From contig CAWBSY010000002.1 in the NCBI GenBank assembly GCA_963791575.1, positions 372,001 through 436,000 on the forward strand: a DNA stretch of 64,000 bases, read 5' to 3'. The position numbers and the translations under genes are program-made. The notes beneath the pieces were generated by a model, which was given only the letters and a program-made list of their open reading frames with translations, did no database searches and was not told the origin of the DNA. The stretch comes from JAOAPG01 sp963791575. Its GTDB lineage: Bacteria; Acidobacteriota; Terriglobia; Terriglobales; Acidobacteriaceae. Below are positions 15,633 to 24,676 of the stretch, one piece after another (position 1 is the first letter of the stretch; the number at the start of each line of letters is the position of its first letter).

Positions 15633-16824
15633 ATTGGGTTTATGAGTATGTTCTCGTCGATCACAGTCACAAGCAGAGCCTCGCCGATCTGCGAAGCATT
15701 CAGGACTGGCACCTTCGTTATCAGCTGGCAACTGTTCCGGGTGTGGCCGAAGTGGCGAGTATCGGTGGGTTCGTGCGCCAGTACCAGGTGCAGCTTGATC
15801 CGAACAAACTGCTCGCTTATGGCATACCCCTCTCGACCATTATTGACCGCGTGAAGTCGAGCACGAATGAAGTCGGTGGTCGGGTACTGGAACTGAGCGG
15901 TACGCGATACATGATTCGCGGGCTGGGCTATCTCAAGTCGCTCGATGACTTGGCGAACATGCCTGTCATGGCAAAGAACGGAACGCCTGTACTGATCAAG
16001 GACCTTGGCACCGTTTCATTTGGACCGGACATCCGGGAAGGCGTCGCCGAGTGGAACGGTGAAGGTGAGACCGTAGGCGGGCATTGTAGTGATGCGCTAC
16101 GGCCTCAACGCTCTCAATGTGATTAATGGCGTCAAGAAAAACTGGCTGAGATCAAAGGGTCGCTGCCGCCTGGAGTCGAGGTCGTGGCCGGTTATGACCG
16201 CGCGGGGCTCATCAGCGCATCGATAAGCACTTTGAAACGAAGCCTCATCGAGGAAGCGATCATCGTTTCCCTGGTCATTATCGTTTTCTTGTTTCACTTC
16301 CGCTCAGCGCTGATCCCGATTCTCACCTTACCGATCGCGCTCGCAATTTCTTTTATTCCGATGTACTACCTCAATGTCAGCTCGAACATCATGTCGCTGG
16401 GCGGGTTGGCATTGGCGATTGGTGTTTTAGTGGATGCTGCCATCGTCATGGTCGAGAACGGATATCGGCATCTTGCCGAGCAGCAGGGGCAGGTACCTAC
16501 ATGAATCGCTCGACAAGCGCATTGCGTCAAATCGCTGGCTTACAGAAGCCGATATTCACGAGGCCGCTATTGAGGGTGCTGTGCAACGGCTCCGGCCAAA
16601 GCTGATGACCGTATTCGCAGTTCTCGCCGGCTTGATTCCGATTCTCTGGGCGAGCGGCATCGGCTCCTGACGTGATGAAACCGATTGCCGCTCCGATGGT
16701 CGGCGGAATGATTACATCCACGATTCACGTTTTGACTCTGGTACCGGTGTTCTTCGTGTTGATGAAAGAACGGGCACTGCGGCGGGGCACGTTGCGGCCG
16801 GAACCGGCGGAGTTAAGGAGGTAA
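15632..16824 (+). pseudogene. 5'-truncated, frameshifted CusA/CzcA RND efflux pump gene
   Basis: The translation begins inside the protein (NWVYEYVLVDHSHKQSLADL) and continues with RND heavy-metal-efflux hallmarks: VPGVAEVASIGGFVRQYQV, GYDRAGLI, transmembrane segments after SLIEEAIIVSLVII, and the SLGGLALAIGVLVDAAIVMV helix with its proton-relay Asp residues. Breaks occur near 16080, 16140, 16498 and 16669, and the C-terminus ends at 16824. The N-terminal ~330 residues are missing because of the integrase junction, so this is a true relic even if some indels are sequencing errors. Confidence 0.8.
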
Positions 16825-16893
16825 AGGGCACCGATGCCAAATGATTGGACAACCGCAGTACAACTTCAACCAAACCAAAAAAAGGGAATACTA

Positions 16894-17286
16894 ATGAAGT
16901 CAACACGAACAGTCGTAAATGCCATTGCGTTTTTCACGTTTTCCACGATGTTCATGGCGGCTCAAATGCAAATGTCGGCGAGCACTCCTGGGACGAGCAA
17001 GCCAGCTAAGGCTTCAGCAGCGCCAAAAACGCTAACCGGAACTGTCAGCGACTCATGTGTGGCGCTCACCACATGGAAAGGGCAAGAGCGCGGCTAGTGC
17101 GTTCGAGACTGCGTAAAGAACGGCACGAAGTACGCGTTGGTGGTAGGGAAGAAGGTTTACACGCTTGATGGGCACGAGGCTGAACTGGACAAGTTCGCTG
17201 GTGAGAGGGCGGCAGTGAAGGGCAGCCTGATGGAAGAGATGGTGATAGTTGACTCGGTTGCCGCTGCGAAGAAAATGACCAAGTAA
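16894..17286 (+). pseudogene. Small secreted protein gene, frameshifted
   Basis: It begins with an ATG and a signal-peptide-like stretch (FFTFSTMFMAAQMQM), then PKTLTGTVSDS. The coherent product continues in shifted frames as MCGAHHM...KGKSAASAFE and CVKNGTKYALVVGKKVYTLD...KKMTK to the stop at 17286. This is a small periplasmic Cys/His-containing protein type often seen in Acidobacteria beside metal-resistance genes, in keeping with the adjacent RND pump relic. At least two indels break it. No precise function was recognised. Confidence 0.5.
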
Positions 17287-17307
17287 CCGTTGCAGGGGAA
17301 ACAAAGC

Positions 17308-17338
17308 AGACGATCGGCATAGATCGTCTTTCGTTTCT
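17308..17338 (+). terminator. Rho-independent terminator
   Basis: An 8-bp perfect stem AGACGATC/GATCGTCT has a 6-nt loop and is followed by TTTCGTTT, 21 nt after the broken secreted-protein gene. Confidence 0.6.
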
Positions 17339-17488
17339 CCTGACATCTCCTTTCGATTGAGGAAAAAGAGATGCGAAATAGGTAACGGAACCAATCCAGG
17401 GCGAGCTATGGCTTTTCTGCCCCAATCACTGCATGATGTCCGACAATGGCCAGTCCTCAGCTGCGAATTCTCCTAGGATAGAAAGGAT

Positions 17489-17617
17489 ATGGATGGCCCT
17501 TCGATTCGCCTAATGGATCATTCGCAATTTGAAGGGGCCACCTCCAAGATCGAAGATGCGTTGCACACGCTCGACGACTTCAAGAACGATAGCGAAGAGT
17601 TCGATAAGGAGATCTGA
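17489..17617 (+). CDS. Small acidic protein (42 aa) upstream of the globin
   Basis: The ATG follows AAAGGAT. The product is strongly acidic and helical (SKIEDALHTLDDFKNDSEEF). It ends 4 nt before the globin start, so it is likely co-transcribed and perhaps translationally coupled. No family was recognised. It could be the tail of a larger lost gene, but the ribosome-binding site supports an independent start. Confidence 0.45.
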   Translation: MDGPSIRLMDHSQFEGATSKIEDALHTLDDFKNDSEEFDKEI

Positions 17618-17621
17618 GAAT

Positions 17622-18011
17622 ATGCAGGAACTCGAAGTTTATTCCGTGATTGGTGCGGAAGGTTTCACGCGCTTGGTTGCCGCATTCTATCGGCAAGTCC
17701 CGCAAGATGATCTTTTGGGACCAATGTATCCGGCACAGGATCTCTCGGGTGCTGAGCAGCGTCTCCGAGATTTCCTAATTGGTCGGTTCGGCGGGCCGCA
17801 GACTTACATCGAACAAAGAGGTCATCCTCGCCTCCGCGCGCGGCATTCTCCGTTTCCTATAAATCAGACAGCCCGCGACCGGTGGATGCGCTTGATGAAT
17901 AGTGCTTTTGTGGAAGCTGCGCTGCCGGGAGAGGCCGAGCAAGTCCTTCGGAAATTTCTCGATGAAATGTCTAGCTTTATGATCAATCAGGCAGAGCCTG
18001 GAGTCCGCTAG
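17622..18011 (+). CDS. Truncated hemoglobin (2/2 globin)
   Basis: The 129-aa product has the size and pattern of bacterial truncated globins: VIGAEGFTRLVAAFYRQV at the start (A/B helices), LLGPMYPAQDLSGAEQRLRD (CD/E region), the FGGPQTYIEQRGHPRLRARH stretch containing the proximal His region, then RWMRLMNSAF. Such globins bind O2 or NO and often protect against nitrosative stress or assist oxygen supply. ATG 17622 is preferred over the in-frame upstream codons because those overlap the small upstream ORF. Confidence 0.85.
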   Translation: MQELEVYSVIGAEGFTRLVAAFYRQVPQDDLLGPMYPAQDLSGAEQRLRDFLIGRFGGPQTYIEQRGHPRLRARHSPFPINQTARDRWMRLMNSAFVEAALPGEAEQVLRKFLDEMSSFMINQAEPGVR

Positions 18012-18069
18012 CGTAAGAGCGACGCGCCGGCACGAAGGAATTTCTTAAAAATAATCCTATTAGTTTGAT

Positions 18070-18690
18070 TCAGAGACTTCTTTCATACATGAAGAAACAG
18101 TAAAGAAACTACTGGGTTGTGTTGAACGGTGTGCGATGCAGTTCTTTGGAGCTTCCCATCAAGCGAAAACGCACGCCAAACTCCTGGTGCAACGATTCAG
18201 CGTCATAGCGAACCACGTCCAGACCGCTGCATTTCGTGGGGTCTTCGGGCCCGAAGGTGCGGACAATTGCGTGCGCTCCCGGCTTGACACTTGGCGCATA
18301 TGCAACGCGCTCTTCTGCCGCGGTCAGAAAGTGGAACACTGCGCGATCATGCCACACATCGTAGGCACAGGGCTCTCCAGCTTCGCTTTTGGTGATGTCG
18401 GCGACGAGCCAACGGATATGTTCCGAGGCTGACCCGCCGTGTCTTGTACACATCGACGGCGGTTTGCGAAACATCAAGGAGACTGATGTTCTGGTACCCG
18501 CGAGCAAGCAGATCGTCGATGAGGGTGGATTTGCCGCCGCCAATGTCGATGATCGACGCGGAGTACACAGGCGCTGCCCGCTCTATGAGCTCGAGGGAGG
18601 TTTCAAGATGCGGACGGTACCAGCTGACCGCGTCCCCGGCCTTCGTGCCGTAGATATTCTCCCAATGGCTTTGTGCGCTGCCAGGCTGAT
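18070..18690 (-). pseudogene. Class I SAM methyltransferase, broken
   Basis: The N-terminal half (HWENIYGTKAGDAVSWYRPH, then SIIDIGGGKSTLIDDLLARG with the SAM-binding GxGxS-like motif I, and NISLLDVS motif II) lies in one frame. After a shift near 18460 the product continues as HIRWLVADITKS...YDVWHDRAVFHFLT...VKPGAHAIVRTFGPE. A TAG near 18109-18111 interrupts the usual Q-FLYC-type C-terminus, which runs on to a TGA at 18070. At least one frameshift and one stop are present, and the start codon is not clear. It resembles methyltransferases acting on small molecules or metals; the substrate is unknown. Confidence 0.65.
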
Positions 18691-18729
18691 GTCATCATAA
18701 CTTGGTTTAGTCGGTGCTGTGTCGATTGG

Positions 18730-20108
18730 TTATTCTTCTGAGCGGCGCTGTTTGGAGATGTCGATTCCGAGTTGCTCAGCTTTTTTGTAGAGGTGACTTC
18801 GCTCTAAACCAAGAGCCTTCGCTACGTTTGTGATATGAAATTCGTGAGCTTTTAGCTCTGCAAGGATCATCTCGCGTTCGAAGTTTTGCACGCGTTCCGA
18901 AAGGGGTCCTGTGCCGTTCGAGGTTACGTGCGTTACGGAAGAGATGGGCAAAGCGGTGCGCACCGTTTCGGAGCTAACTTCGCCGTCAGTGGCTAGAAGC
19001 ATCACACGCTCCACAGCGTTGCGCAATTCACGAATATTTCCCGCCCATGAATATTCCTGCAGTGTCTTAATCGACTTCAGCAGTGAAGGGAATCGGCTTC
19101 CAATTATTCTGCGTGCATACTTGATCAGCGAAATGTTTCACCAGCGCCGGTATATCGTCCCGGCGTTCGCGCAATGGCGGGAGCATTATAGGAAACACAT
19201 AGATGCGATGGAACAAATCCTGGCGAAATTTGCCCTCGCTTAACCAGCGTGTCAAGACTCCTGTGAGTCGCAACTATGACGCGTACGTTCACCGAAATCG
19301 GTTTGTCTCCGCCAATCCGTTCTACTTCACCCTCTTCCAGCACGCGCAGTAGCTTGGCTTGCATTGACAAGGGCATGTCGCCGATTTCGTCGAGGAAAAT
19401 TGTTCCACGGTCGGCTTGTTCGAATTTTCCGAGGTGTCGCCCGGCTGCGCCGGTAAACGAACCCTTCTCGTGACCAAACAGTTCGGATTCAATCAGCTCA
19501 GCCGGAACTGCAGCGCAATTGATCGCGACAAACGGGCCAGATGAGCGAGGGCTCTTTTCATGCAGAGTGCGAGCTATCAGTTCTTTGCCAGTTCCCGTCT
19601 CGCCGAGAATGCAAACTCTAGACTCGCTGGCGGCCACGCGTTCAACCTGCGCCATGATCTTTTGCATGGCGTTGCCCGTCCAGATGATTTCGTGTTTGCC
19701 GACTCTTTGCCGAAGCTGTTGGTTCTCGGTTTCGAGGCGTTGCACTTTGAGGACGTTCTCAACTGTCAGCAATAGTTTTTCTGTAGAGACCGGTTTTTCA
19801 AGGAAGTCGAGCGCCCCGAGCTTGGTCGCGCGGACCGCCATTTCGATGTGCGCTTGCCCGGACATCATCACTACAGGAGTGTTGATGCCTTGAGTTCTTA
19901 GGTCCGCAAGGAATGCAAGGCCGTCCTTTCCAGGCATTACCACGTCAGAAAAAATGAGATCGAAATGTTGTGATTTCGAAAGTTCGAGCGCTTTTGTGGC
20001 GTTATCGCACACGGTCGCTTCATGTCCTCCCAAACGAAATGCACGCGACAATGAGGCCAGCGTGTTTACCTCGTCGTCCACAATGAGCAGGTTTGCTTTT
20101 TGCGCCAA
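18730..20108 (-). CDS. NtrC-family sigma54-dependent response regulator (NtrX-like), two frameshifts
   Basis: Residues ~1-120 form a receiver domain (IVDDEVNTLASLS, phospho-acceptor in LIFSDVVMPGKDG). Next comes an AAA+ sigma54-interaction domain (GETGTGKELIA Walker A, ELFGHEKGSFTGA loop that contacts sigma54, FLDEIGDM Walker B), and a C-terminal Fis-type helix-turn-helix (NVAKALGLERSHLYKKAEQL). The frame breaks near 19240 and 19070, yet the three pieces give a complete ~460-aa protein. Given similar breaks in ileS, indel errors are likely. It lies 8 nt downstream of its probable kinase gene. It activates sigma54 promoters. Confidence 0.8.
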
Positions 20109-20116
20109 TTGTTTCC

Positions 20117-21943
20117 TCAGTGGACAGCGCTGGAAGTTGCTGCTGCCTCATTGTGTGTCGCCAGCTTGTCCATATTTGTTGGCAGTTCGATCACGAAAGT
20201 AGTCCCACGGTTCCGGGTGCTGCGTACGCTGATTTTCCCACCATGATCGCTAATAATCGACTGAACGATCGCTAATCCCAGCCCTGTGCCTTGCGTTTTG
20301 CTGGTGTAGTAGGGCGTAAACAGACGTTCGCATTCTTCTTGCGTAAGTCCCGATCCAGTATCGGACACTTCTATGTATGCCCGGTCACTGCCTTGCCGTG
20401 TACGTAGTACGAGGGTCCCGCCTTCAGGCATCGCGTCCATTGCATTCAACACTAGGTTCGACAATGCCCGATGCAGTAAGTCCGGATCGGCGGCTATCGG
20501 TGTCATAGGATCCGTGAGTTCCAGTTTACATTCGATAGAGTTACGATCCGGCATATTCAATTGTGCATGAAATAGTCGATCTAAATTTCGCAGGATATCG
20601 TTCAGATCCACCGGCTGCCATTGCGGTTGCGGCATTCTGGAAAACTCGCCGAACCGCGAGATGATTGTCTTTAAATTCGCTATCTCGGCAAGTAGAGTTG
20701 ACGAGCTCTCCTGGAAAATTTCTTCGAAGAGCTCGGGGCTCTGTTGATGCGCTCGTAGTAAGTTTTCGACGGTCAACTGAAGAGGGAATAGTGGATTTTT
20801 CAATTCGTGCGCGAGCCGTCTGGCGAGTTCGCGCCACGCGGCTACTCTTTCGGATTGCACGAGACTTTCTCTCTGATCCAGCAGTTCGCGAGTCATATGG
20901 TTGAAAGCTCCGGCCAGTTCGCCGAGCTCATCCGACGAATTGATGGCCACCTGTGCCGTCCAGTTTCCGGCAGTGACTTCTCGCGCTGCGTCGGCAAGCT
21001 GCTCGACGGGACGAGTCACTCTGGCTGCAGCCCAACCACTGAGTAAAATTGCCAGCACCATTCCCGCGCCGCCGGCTAACAGAGCAGCGGAGCGTATGTG
21101 TTGTTGCAACAGCACATAAGTCCGGCGCGAGTTTCCCACTAAAAGAACGCCAAGCAGCTGATTGTGTTGACCGGTGAGAGGAATAGCATAGACAGCTTCA
21201 TCTCCTTCGGAGTTAGATGACCAGTGAACGATGGCATTCGCCTCCCGTCCACTTTGCCGCACCTGCTCTATCAACGGAACAATGGGTCCGGAATTTTGGA
21301 CTATGCCTGAGCTGTCGATCAGCAGTTGCGGGGAGAAAATATCTCCAACATTTTGGTAAAGCATGGCGCGCATGCCACCGGATAGGCCGAGACTCGCAAG
21401 AAAATCCCTGTCGAGTCTCTGACCACCAACTACGTACAGCGGTGAATCGCCGAGACTAACAATGCGCACAGCGGATAGGCTCAACGCCGCGCCATCAGGT
21501 AAGTCTTCTTGCCGGAGAAATATGTCGTTGTGGGTCGATGCAAGGCTAGGCACAGCCTCTTTATAACCAAATTTTGCAGGGGATTGCGCTGAGGACACAA
21601 CCTTGCCTTCGCTATCGAGGAATTCGAGAAAGTCTAGCCGCTGATTTTCTGCAATAGTTTTCGCCTCATTCAGATATGTGCCGTAGTCGGGAGCGCCGTG
21701 ATTCAGAGCCAACGCCATGCGTGTGGCAGCATCTCCTTTTGCGATTGCTTCAACGCGGCGGGCGACTTCTTCTCCGCGACGGTCGAACTCATTGCGGAAT
21801 TCTGTTAGTAAAGCTGCGGTGCGAAGTTCATCTGCTTCCTCAAATGTATGGCGAGTGAGAATTGACGTGATCCAGGCGACCGCCGTGACTGATACGAGTA
21901 CTGTTACAGCAAAGACCGCTAACAGTTTGCGACGGTACTTCAT
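20117..21943 (-). CDS. Sensor histidine kinase, NtrY/NtrB-like
   Basis: The 608-aa product has an N-terminal TM helix (residues ~8-28), a ~250-residue periplasmic sensor region, a second TM (~285-305), and a HAMP linker (VTRPVEQLADAAREVTAGNW). The HisKA H-box is LARRLAHELKNPLFPLQLTV (NtrY-type HELKNPL), followed by HATPase_c N, G1 and G2 boxes (NLVLNAMDAM, VSDTGSGL, GTGLGLAIV). It autophosphorylates and donates phosphate to the regulator next door. Its start overlaps the end of the peptide-binding-protein gene by 4 nt, so sensing may be linked to that protein. Confidence 0.9.
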   Translation of the reverse strand: MKYRRKLLAVFAVTVLVSVTAVAWITSILTRHTFEEADELRTAALLTEFRNEFDRRGEEVARRVEAIAKGDAATRMALALNHGAPDYGTYLNEAKTIAENQRLDFLEFLDSEGKVVSSAQSPAKFGYKEAVPSLASTHNDIFLRQEDLPDGAALSLSAVRIVSLGDSPLYVVGGQRLDRDFLASLGLSGGMRAMLYQNVGDIFSPQLLIDSSGIVQNSGPIVPLIEQVRQSGREANAIVHWSSNSEGDEAVYAIPLTGQHNQLLGVLLVGNSRRTYVLLQQHIRSAALLAGGAGMVLAILLSGWAAARVTRPVEQLADAAREVTAGNWTAQVAINSSDELGELAGAFNHMTRELLDQRESLVQSERVAAWRELARRLAHELKNPLFPLQLTVENLLRAHQQSPELFEEIFQESSSTLLAEIANLKTIISRFGEFSRMPQPQWQPVDLNDILRNLDRLFHAQLNMPDRNSIECKLELTDPMTPIAADPDLLHRALSNLVLNAMDAMPEGGTLVLRTRQGSDRAYIEVSDTGSGLTQEECERLFTPYYTSKTQGTGLGLAIVQSIISDHGGKISVRSTRNRGTTFVIELPTNMDKLATHNEAAATSSAVH

Positions 21944-23316
21944 GGTTTTTCCGTGTCAATTTTTTCGGAGCCGAGCCATACATCCTGCAACCGCCAACTT
22001 CCATCATGTGTTTGCGCCCAGTCGTGGACGCTAGGCCGCACTTCGAAGGCAGTCCGCAAATGCAGGAGCGGGATTACCTGGCGAGATTGCAACAGGCTGC
22101 TTTCCGTTGCGTAGAGATCATCGATGGAGTCGCTGGAGAACTTTGGTTGCGGAAGCCTGAGCATCTCGGCGAGGCATATCATGGCAACATGGGGATCCAG
22201 AGAAACTATTGGGAGGCGAGCAAGTCGCACGTCGGCAGTGCTGGTTGTGAGTTGCAAAAGAAATCCAGCGTCCCTGACGTTGAGAGCGATTCTTTCGGCA
22301 ACGACCCGCGCAATTGGGTCAACAACATCGTAGCTCAGAGTCCAGGACTTTTTCGGATGGGCCTCCGCGAACTCCTGTCGTGCGCGAGCCAAGTCTAAGT
22401 CAGTTGGAAAAATAAAACCATATCCCGTCATCCAGTTTGGTAAGAGGGCAGCTGAGGACTCGCCTCCCCCTTGGAGCACCACGTTGTTCAAGGCGTTGCG
22501 ATCGATGCTCAATGCGAGAACCTCTCGTAGCCGCGAATCTTCCGGGGATGGGCGATCAGCGTTAAAGACTAGCGCTACCAATTCGACAGGAGCAGAAATC
22601 CCGATTCTATAATTCTCGGTCGAAGTCGGATGCCCCACGGGAGCGGCCTCGATAATGTGTGCTCTCCGCAGATCAAGGGAGATTGCCTGCTCACGTAAAC
22701 TCTGCCCCAGCTCAATCTCGATAGAGTCAACGAATGGCCGGCCATTCCAGTAATCATTTCTGGCGGCAACAATAAGTTTCTTCCCTGGATCCCAATCAGA
22801 AACCACAAAAGGCCCCGTGCCACTCATTTGGCTGCCTTGTCGTTTGACAATGCTATTTCGAGGCATCGCCAGCTCCGCTGCGAGATTTGGATCGGAGGAG
22901 TCGGATTCAACTACGATTGCTTCGTTTTCAGGAAAGATTTTCCAATGGGGATTCGAGCCGCGTAGAGATCCAGCCACAACTTCAGCGGTAACGGGGCTTC
23001 CGTCGCTAAACGTCACGCCGCCGCGCAATCTGAATTGCCATCGTTGATTACCAGGGTCGGCGTGCCATGAGGTCGCGAGGGCCGGTTGCACAATTCCGTG
23101 ATCGTCGAGCGATACCAGTGAGTCGAATAGAAGATGCGCCAAATTAGCTCTCGCGAACCCGTCGGTCTGACTTGAATCTATGGGATCAATCGAGGTTAGG
23201 CTAGCTCGCATGGCCACCTGAAGCGTTCCTCCATAGCGAGGACGCGTCGCTGCCAACGTGACTGTTCCTGGCAATAAGCTATTAACTACAAGTAATAGTG
23301 AGAAGAAACGCTTCAT
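21940..23316 (-). CDS. Periplasmic ABC-type substrate-binding protein, family 5 (peptide-type)
   Basis: The 458-aa product has a signal peptide (FFSLLLVVNSLLPGTVTLAA). The SBP_bac_5 pattern follows: RYGGTLQVA, FDSLVSLDDHGIVQPALATS, FRLRGGVTFSDGSPVTAEVV, GTGPFVVSDWDPGKKLIVAA, and later LREVLALSIDR. This fold binds oligopeptides, nickel or similar ligands. It has no permease or ATPase genes nearby and is translationally coupled to the histidine kinase, so it may serve as a ligand sensor rather than a transporter component (inference). Somewhat shorter than DppA/OppA (~500-540 aa). Confidence 0.82.
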   Translation of the reverse strand: MKRFFSLLLVVNSLLPGTVTLAATRPRYGGTLQVAMRASLTSIDPIDSSQTDGFARANLAHLLFDSLVSLDDHGIVQPALATSWHADPGNQRWQFRLRGGVTFSDGSPVTAEVVAGSLRGSNPHWKIFPENEAIVVESDSSDPNLAAELAMPRNSIVKRQGSQMSGTGPFVVSDWDPGKKLIVAARNDYWNGRPFVDSIEIELGQSLREQAISLDLRRAHIIEAAPVGHPTSTENYRIGISAPVELVALVFNADRPSPEDSRLREVLALSIDRNALNNVVLQGGGESSAALLPNWMTGYGFIFPTDLDLARARQEFAEAHPKKSWTLSYDVVDPIARVVAERIALNVRDAGFLLQLTTSTADVRLARLPIVSLDPHVAMICLAEMLRLPQPKFSSDSIDDLYATESSLLQSRQVIPLLHLRTAFEVRPSVHDWAQTHDGSWRLQDVWLGSEKIDTEKP

Positions 23317-24556
23317 AAGTTCCCGTTTCTACATTGTGCAAAACCGCGATTGCCCCGTTATTATCTGAGCTTGTCCACAATGCGGTAATGTTGCCGCTAA
23401 ATTCGGCAGGCGCGCTTACGGCCACAGGTTCGCGATCTGGAACTTCGAAGGCCTGCGCGGTGTCACTTGTTGAATCAACATTGCCCGAAGCCAGCACCTG
23501 CCAACCCGATCCGCAGCTGCTATGAATACTGGCGACGTCACTGCCCCAATGAAGCTGAGGTGCAGTCTGATCCGTAATACCGTCGAGGAAATGGACCTGT
23601 CCATCCAGTGTAGAGAAGAGCCAAAGAATATATCTGTCTCGCGGTAGCGCCGCCGCTGAGTAAAACGCCGAAGTTGCTGTTTGCTTTCCAACTCCAGGTG
23701 ACAGTGCGCCTGTGAAGAAATTTCGCATGGAAGCGAAGAATGCGTTTAGTGTTGGTTGGTCCAACATACCGGATGTTAATGGCCAAGGATCGTCACTCGC
23801 ATAACAATTCATCGCCAGAGGTGCGGTTGTCGTACTTCGGCAGAAGACTCCCGGAAGGAACGCGTCGAACAAACGATCTTTGTGCAAAACCAATCGTCCT
23901 CGCAGATCACGCGGCCATGGATGGGAATGCTCGATCGCGAATGTTTGCTCCTGTTGCCAATGTCCACCTTGGGAGCTGTAGATCGTAACGGTGTTGGGAT
24001 CGAGAACAATCATGTGCTGAGGATTGCCGCTCACCATGCCTATATCAAGTATGCGAGTTGATTGGCTCCATAAGAACGATTTGTGAATTGTCATTGCCGC
24101 TGTTTGAGCAGTCTCTAGACTTCTCGGCGGACGCGACATGGAGACCATTACTACGGAACTCTGATTCGGGCCCTGACGAATCTCCGCAACCCAAATATAA
24201 TGTTGCAGATCTTCAGAGAGTGAGATTTGGACCGTAGCGGCTGCCTGATCGGGATTCACCGCACGAACTCCCAACGTAGCGAGTTCGGTGAGAAGTCCAC
24301 GATGAATTTGATCTACGTCGGGATGACCGAGCGAACAGCGGTTCGTGACCTCCAGGGCGACTGCTCCCGGTCCGGTGACTGAGGCTATTTTGCCAGCCAT
24401 TTCTTGTTCTGAGCTTTTCCAATCCGTTGCGGACAAAAACGTCACGTGCAGTAAAATGAGCAGAAGGGAACCGCTGGCGCAAACGATGCGTGAGGACCGA
24501 ATAGGCATGCAAGGATTCCGTGCATTATAGCCCGCGTTGTTGTTGGTTTTTACCAT
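23282..24556 (-). CDS. Secreted hypothetical protein, first gene of the two-component operon
   Basis: Up to 424 aa; the better start may be ATG 24508 (MPIRSSRIV), which leads straight into a signal peptide (IVCASGSLLLILLHVTF). No domain was recognised. The middle region (LDPNTVTIYSSQGGHWQQEQ; DLRGRLVLHKDRLFDAFLPG) resembles proteins with beta-propeller or VCBS-like repeats found upstream of acidobacterial sensor systems. It overlaps the next gene by 35 nt. The order unknown-SBP-kinase-regulator suggests an extracytoplasmic sensing module. Confidence 0.7.
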   Translation of the reverse strand: MVKTNNNAGYNARNPCMPIRSSRIVCASGSLLLILLHVTFLSATDWKSSEQEMAGKIASVTGPGAVALEVTNRCSLGHPDVDQIHRGLLTELATLGVRAVNPDQAAATVQISLSEDLQHYIWVAEIRQGPNQSSVVMVSMSRPPRSLETAQTAAMTIHKSFLWSQSTRILDIGMVSGNPQHMIVLDPNTVTIYSSQGGHWQQEQTFAIEHSHPWPRDLRGRLVLHKDRLFDAFLPGVFCRSTTTAPLAMNCYASDDPWPLTSGMLDQPTLNAFFASMRNFFTGALSPGVGKQTATSAFYSAAALPRDRYILWLFSTLDGQVHFLDGITDQTAPQLHWGSDVASIHSSCGSGWQVLASGNVDSTSDTAQAFEVPDREPVAVSAPAEFSGNITALWTSSDNNGAIAVLHNVETGTYEAFLLTITCS

Positions 24557-24676
24557 GACGCTCTGTACTGGTTAGAGTCGTTGCCTTCGTCAAATGTTCC
24601 CGTCTACGGTCATCCGTACTGGGCTGGCGGATTTGAGATATCCCCAAAGAGCCGCCCAGGGCGCGCCTCACTGACT

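Noticed and set aside
18070..20108. Second mobile-element boundary near the methyltransferase
   Set aside because: No att-like repeat or integrase; the breaks fit the general indel pattern.
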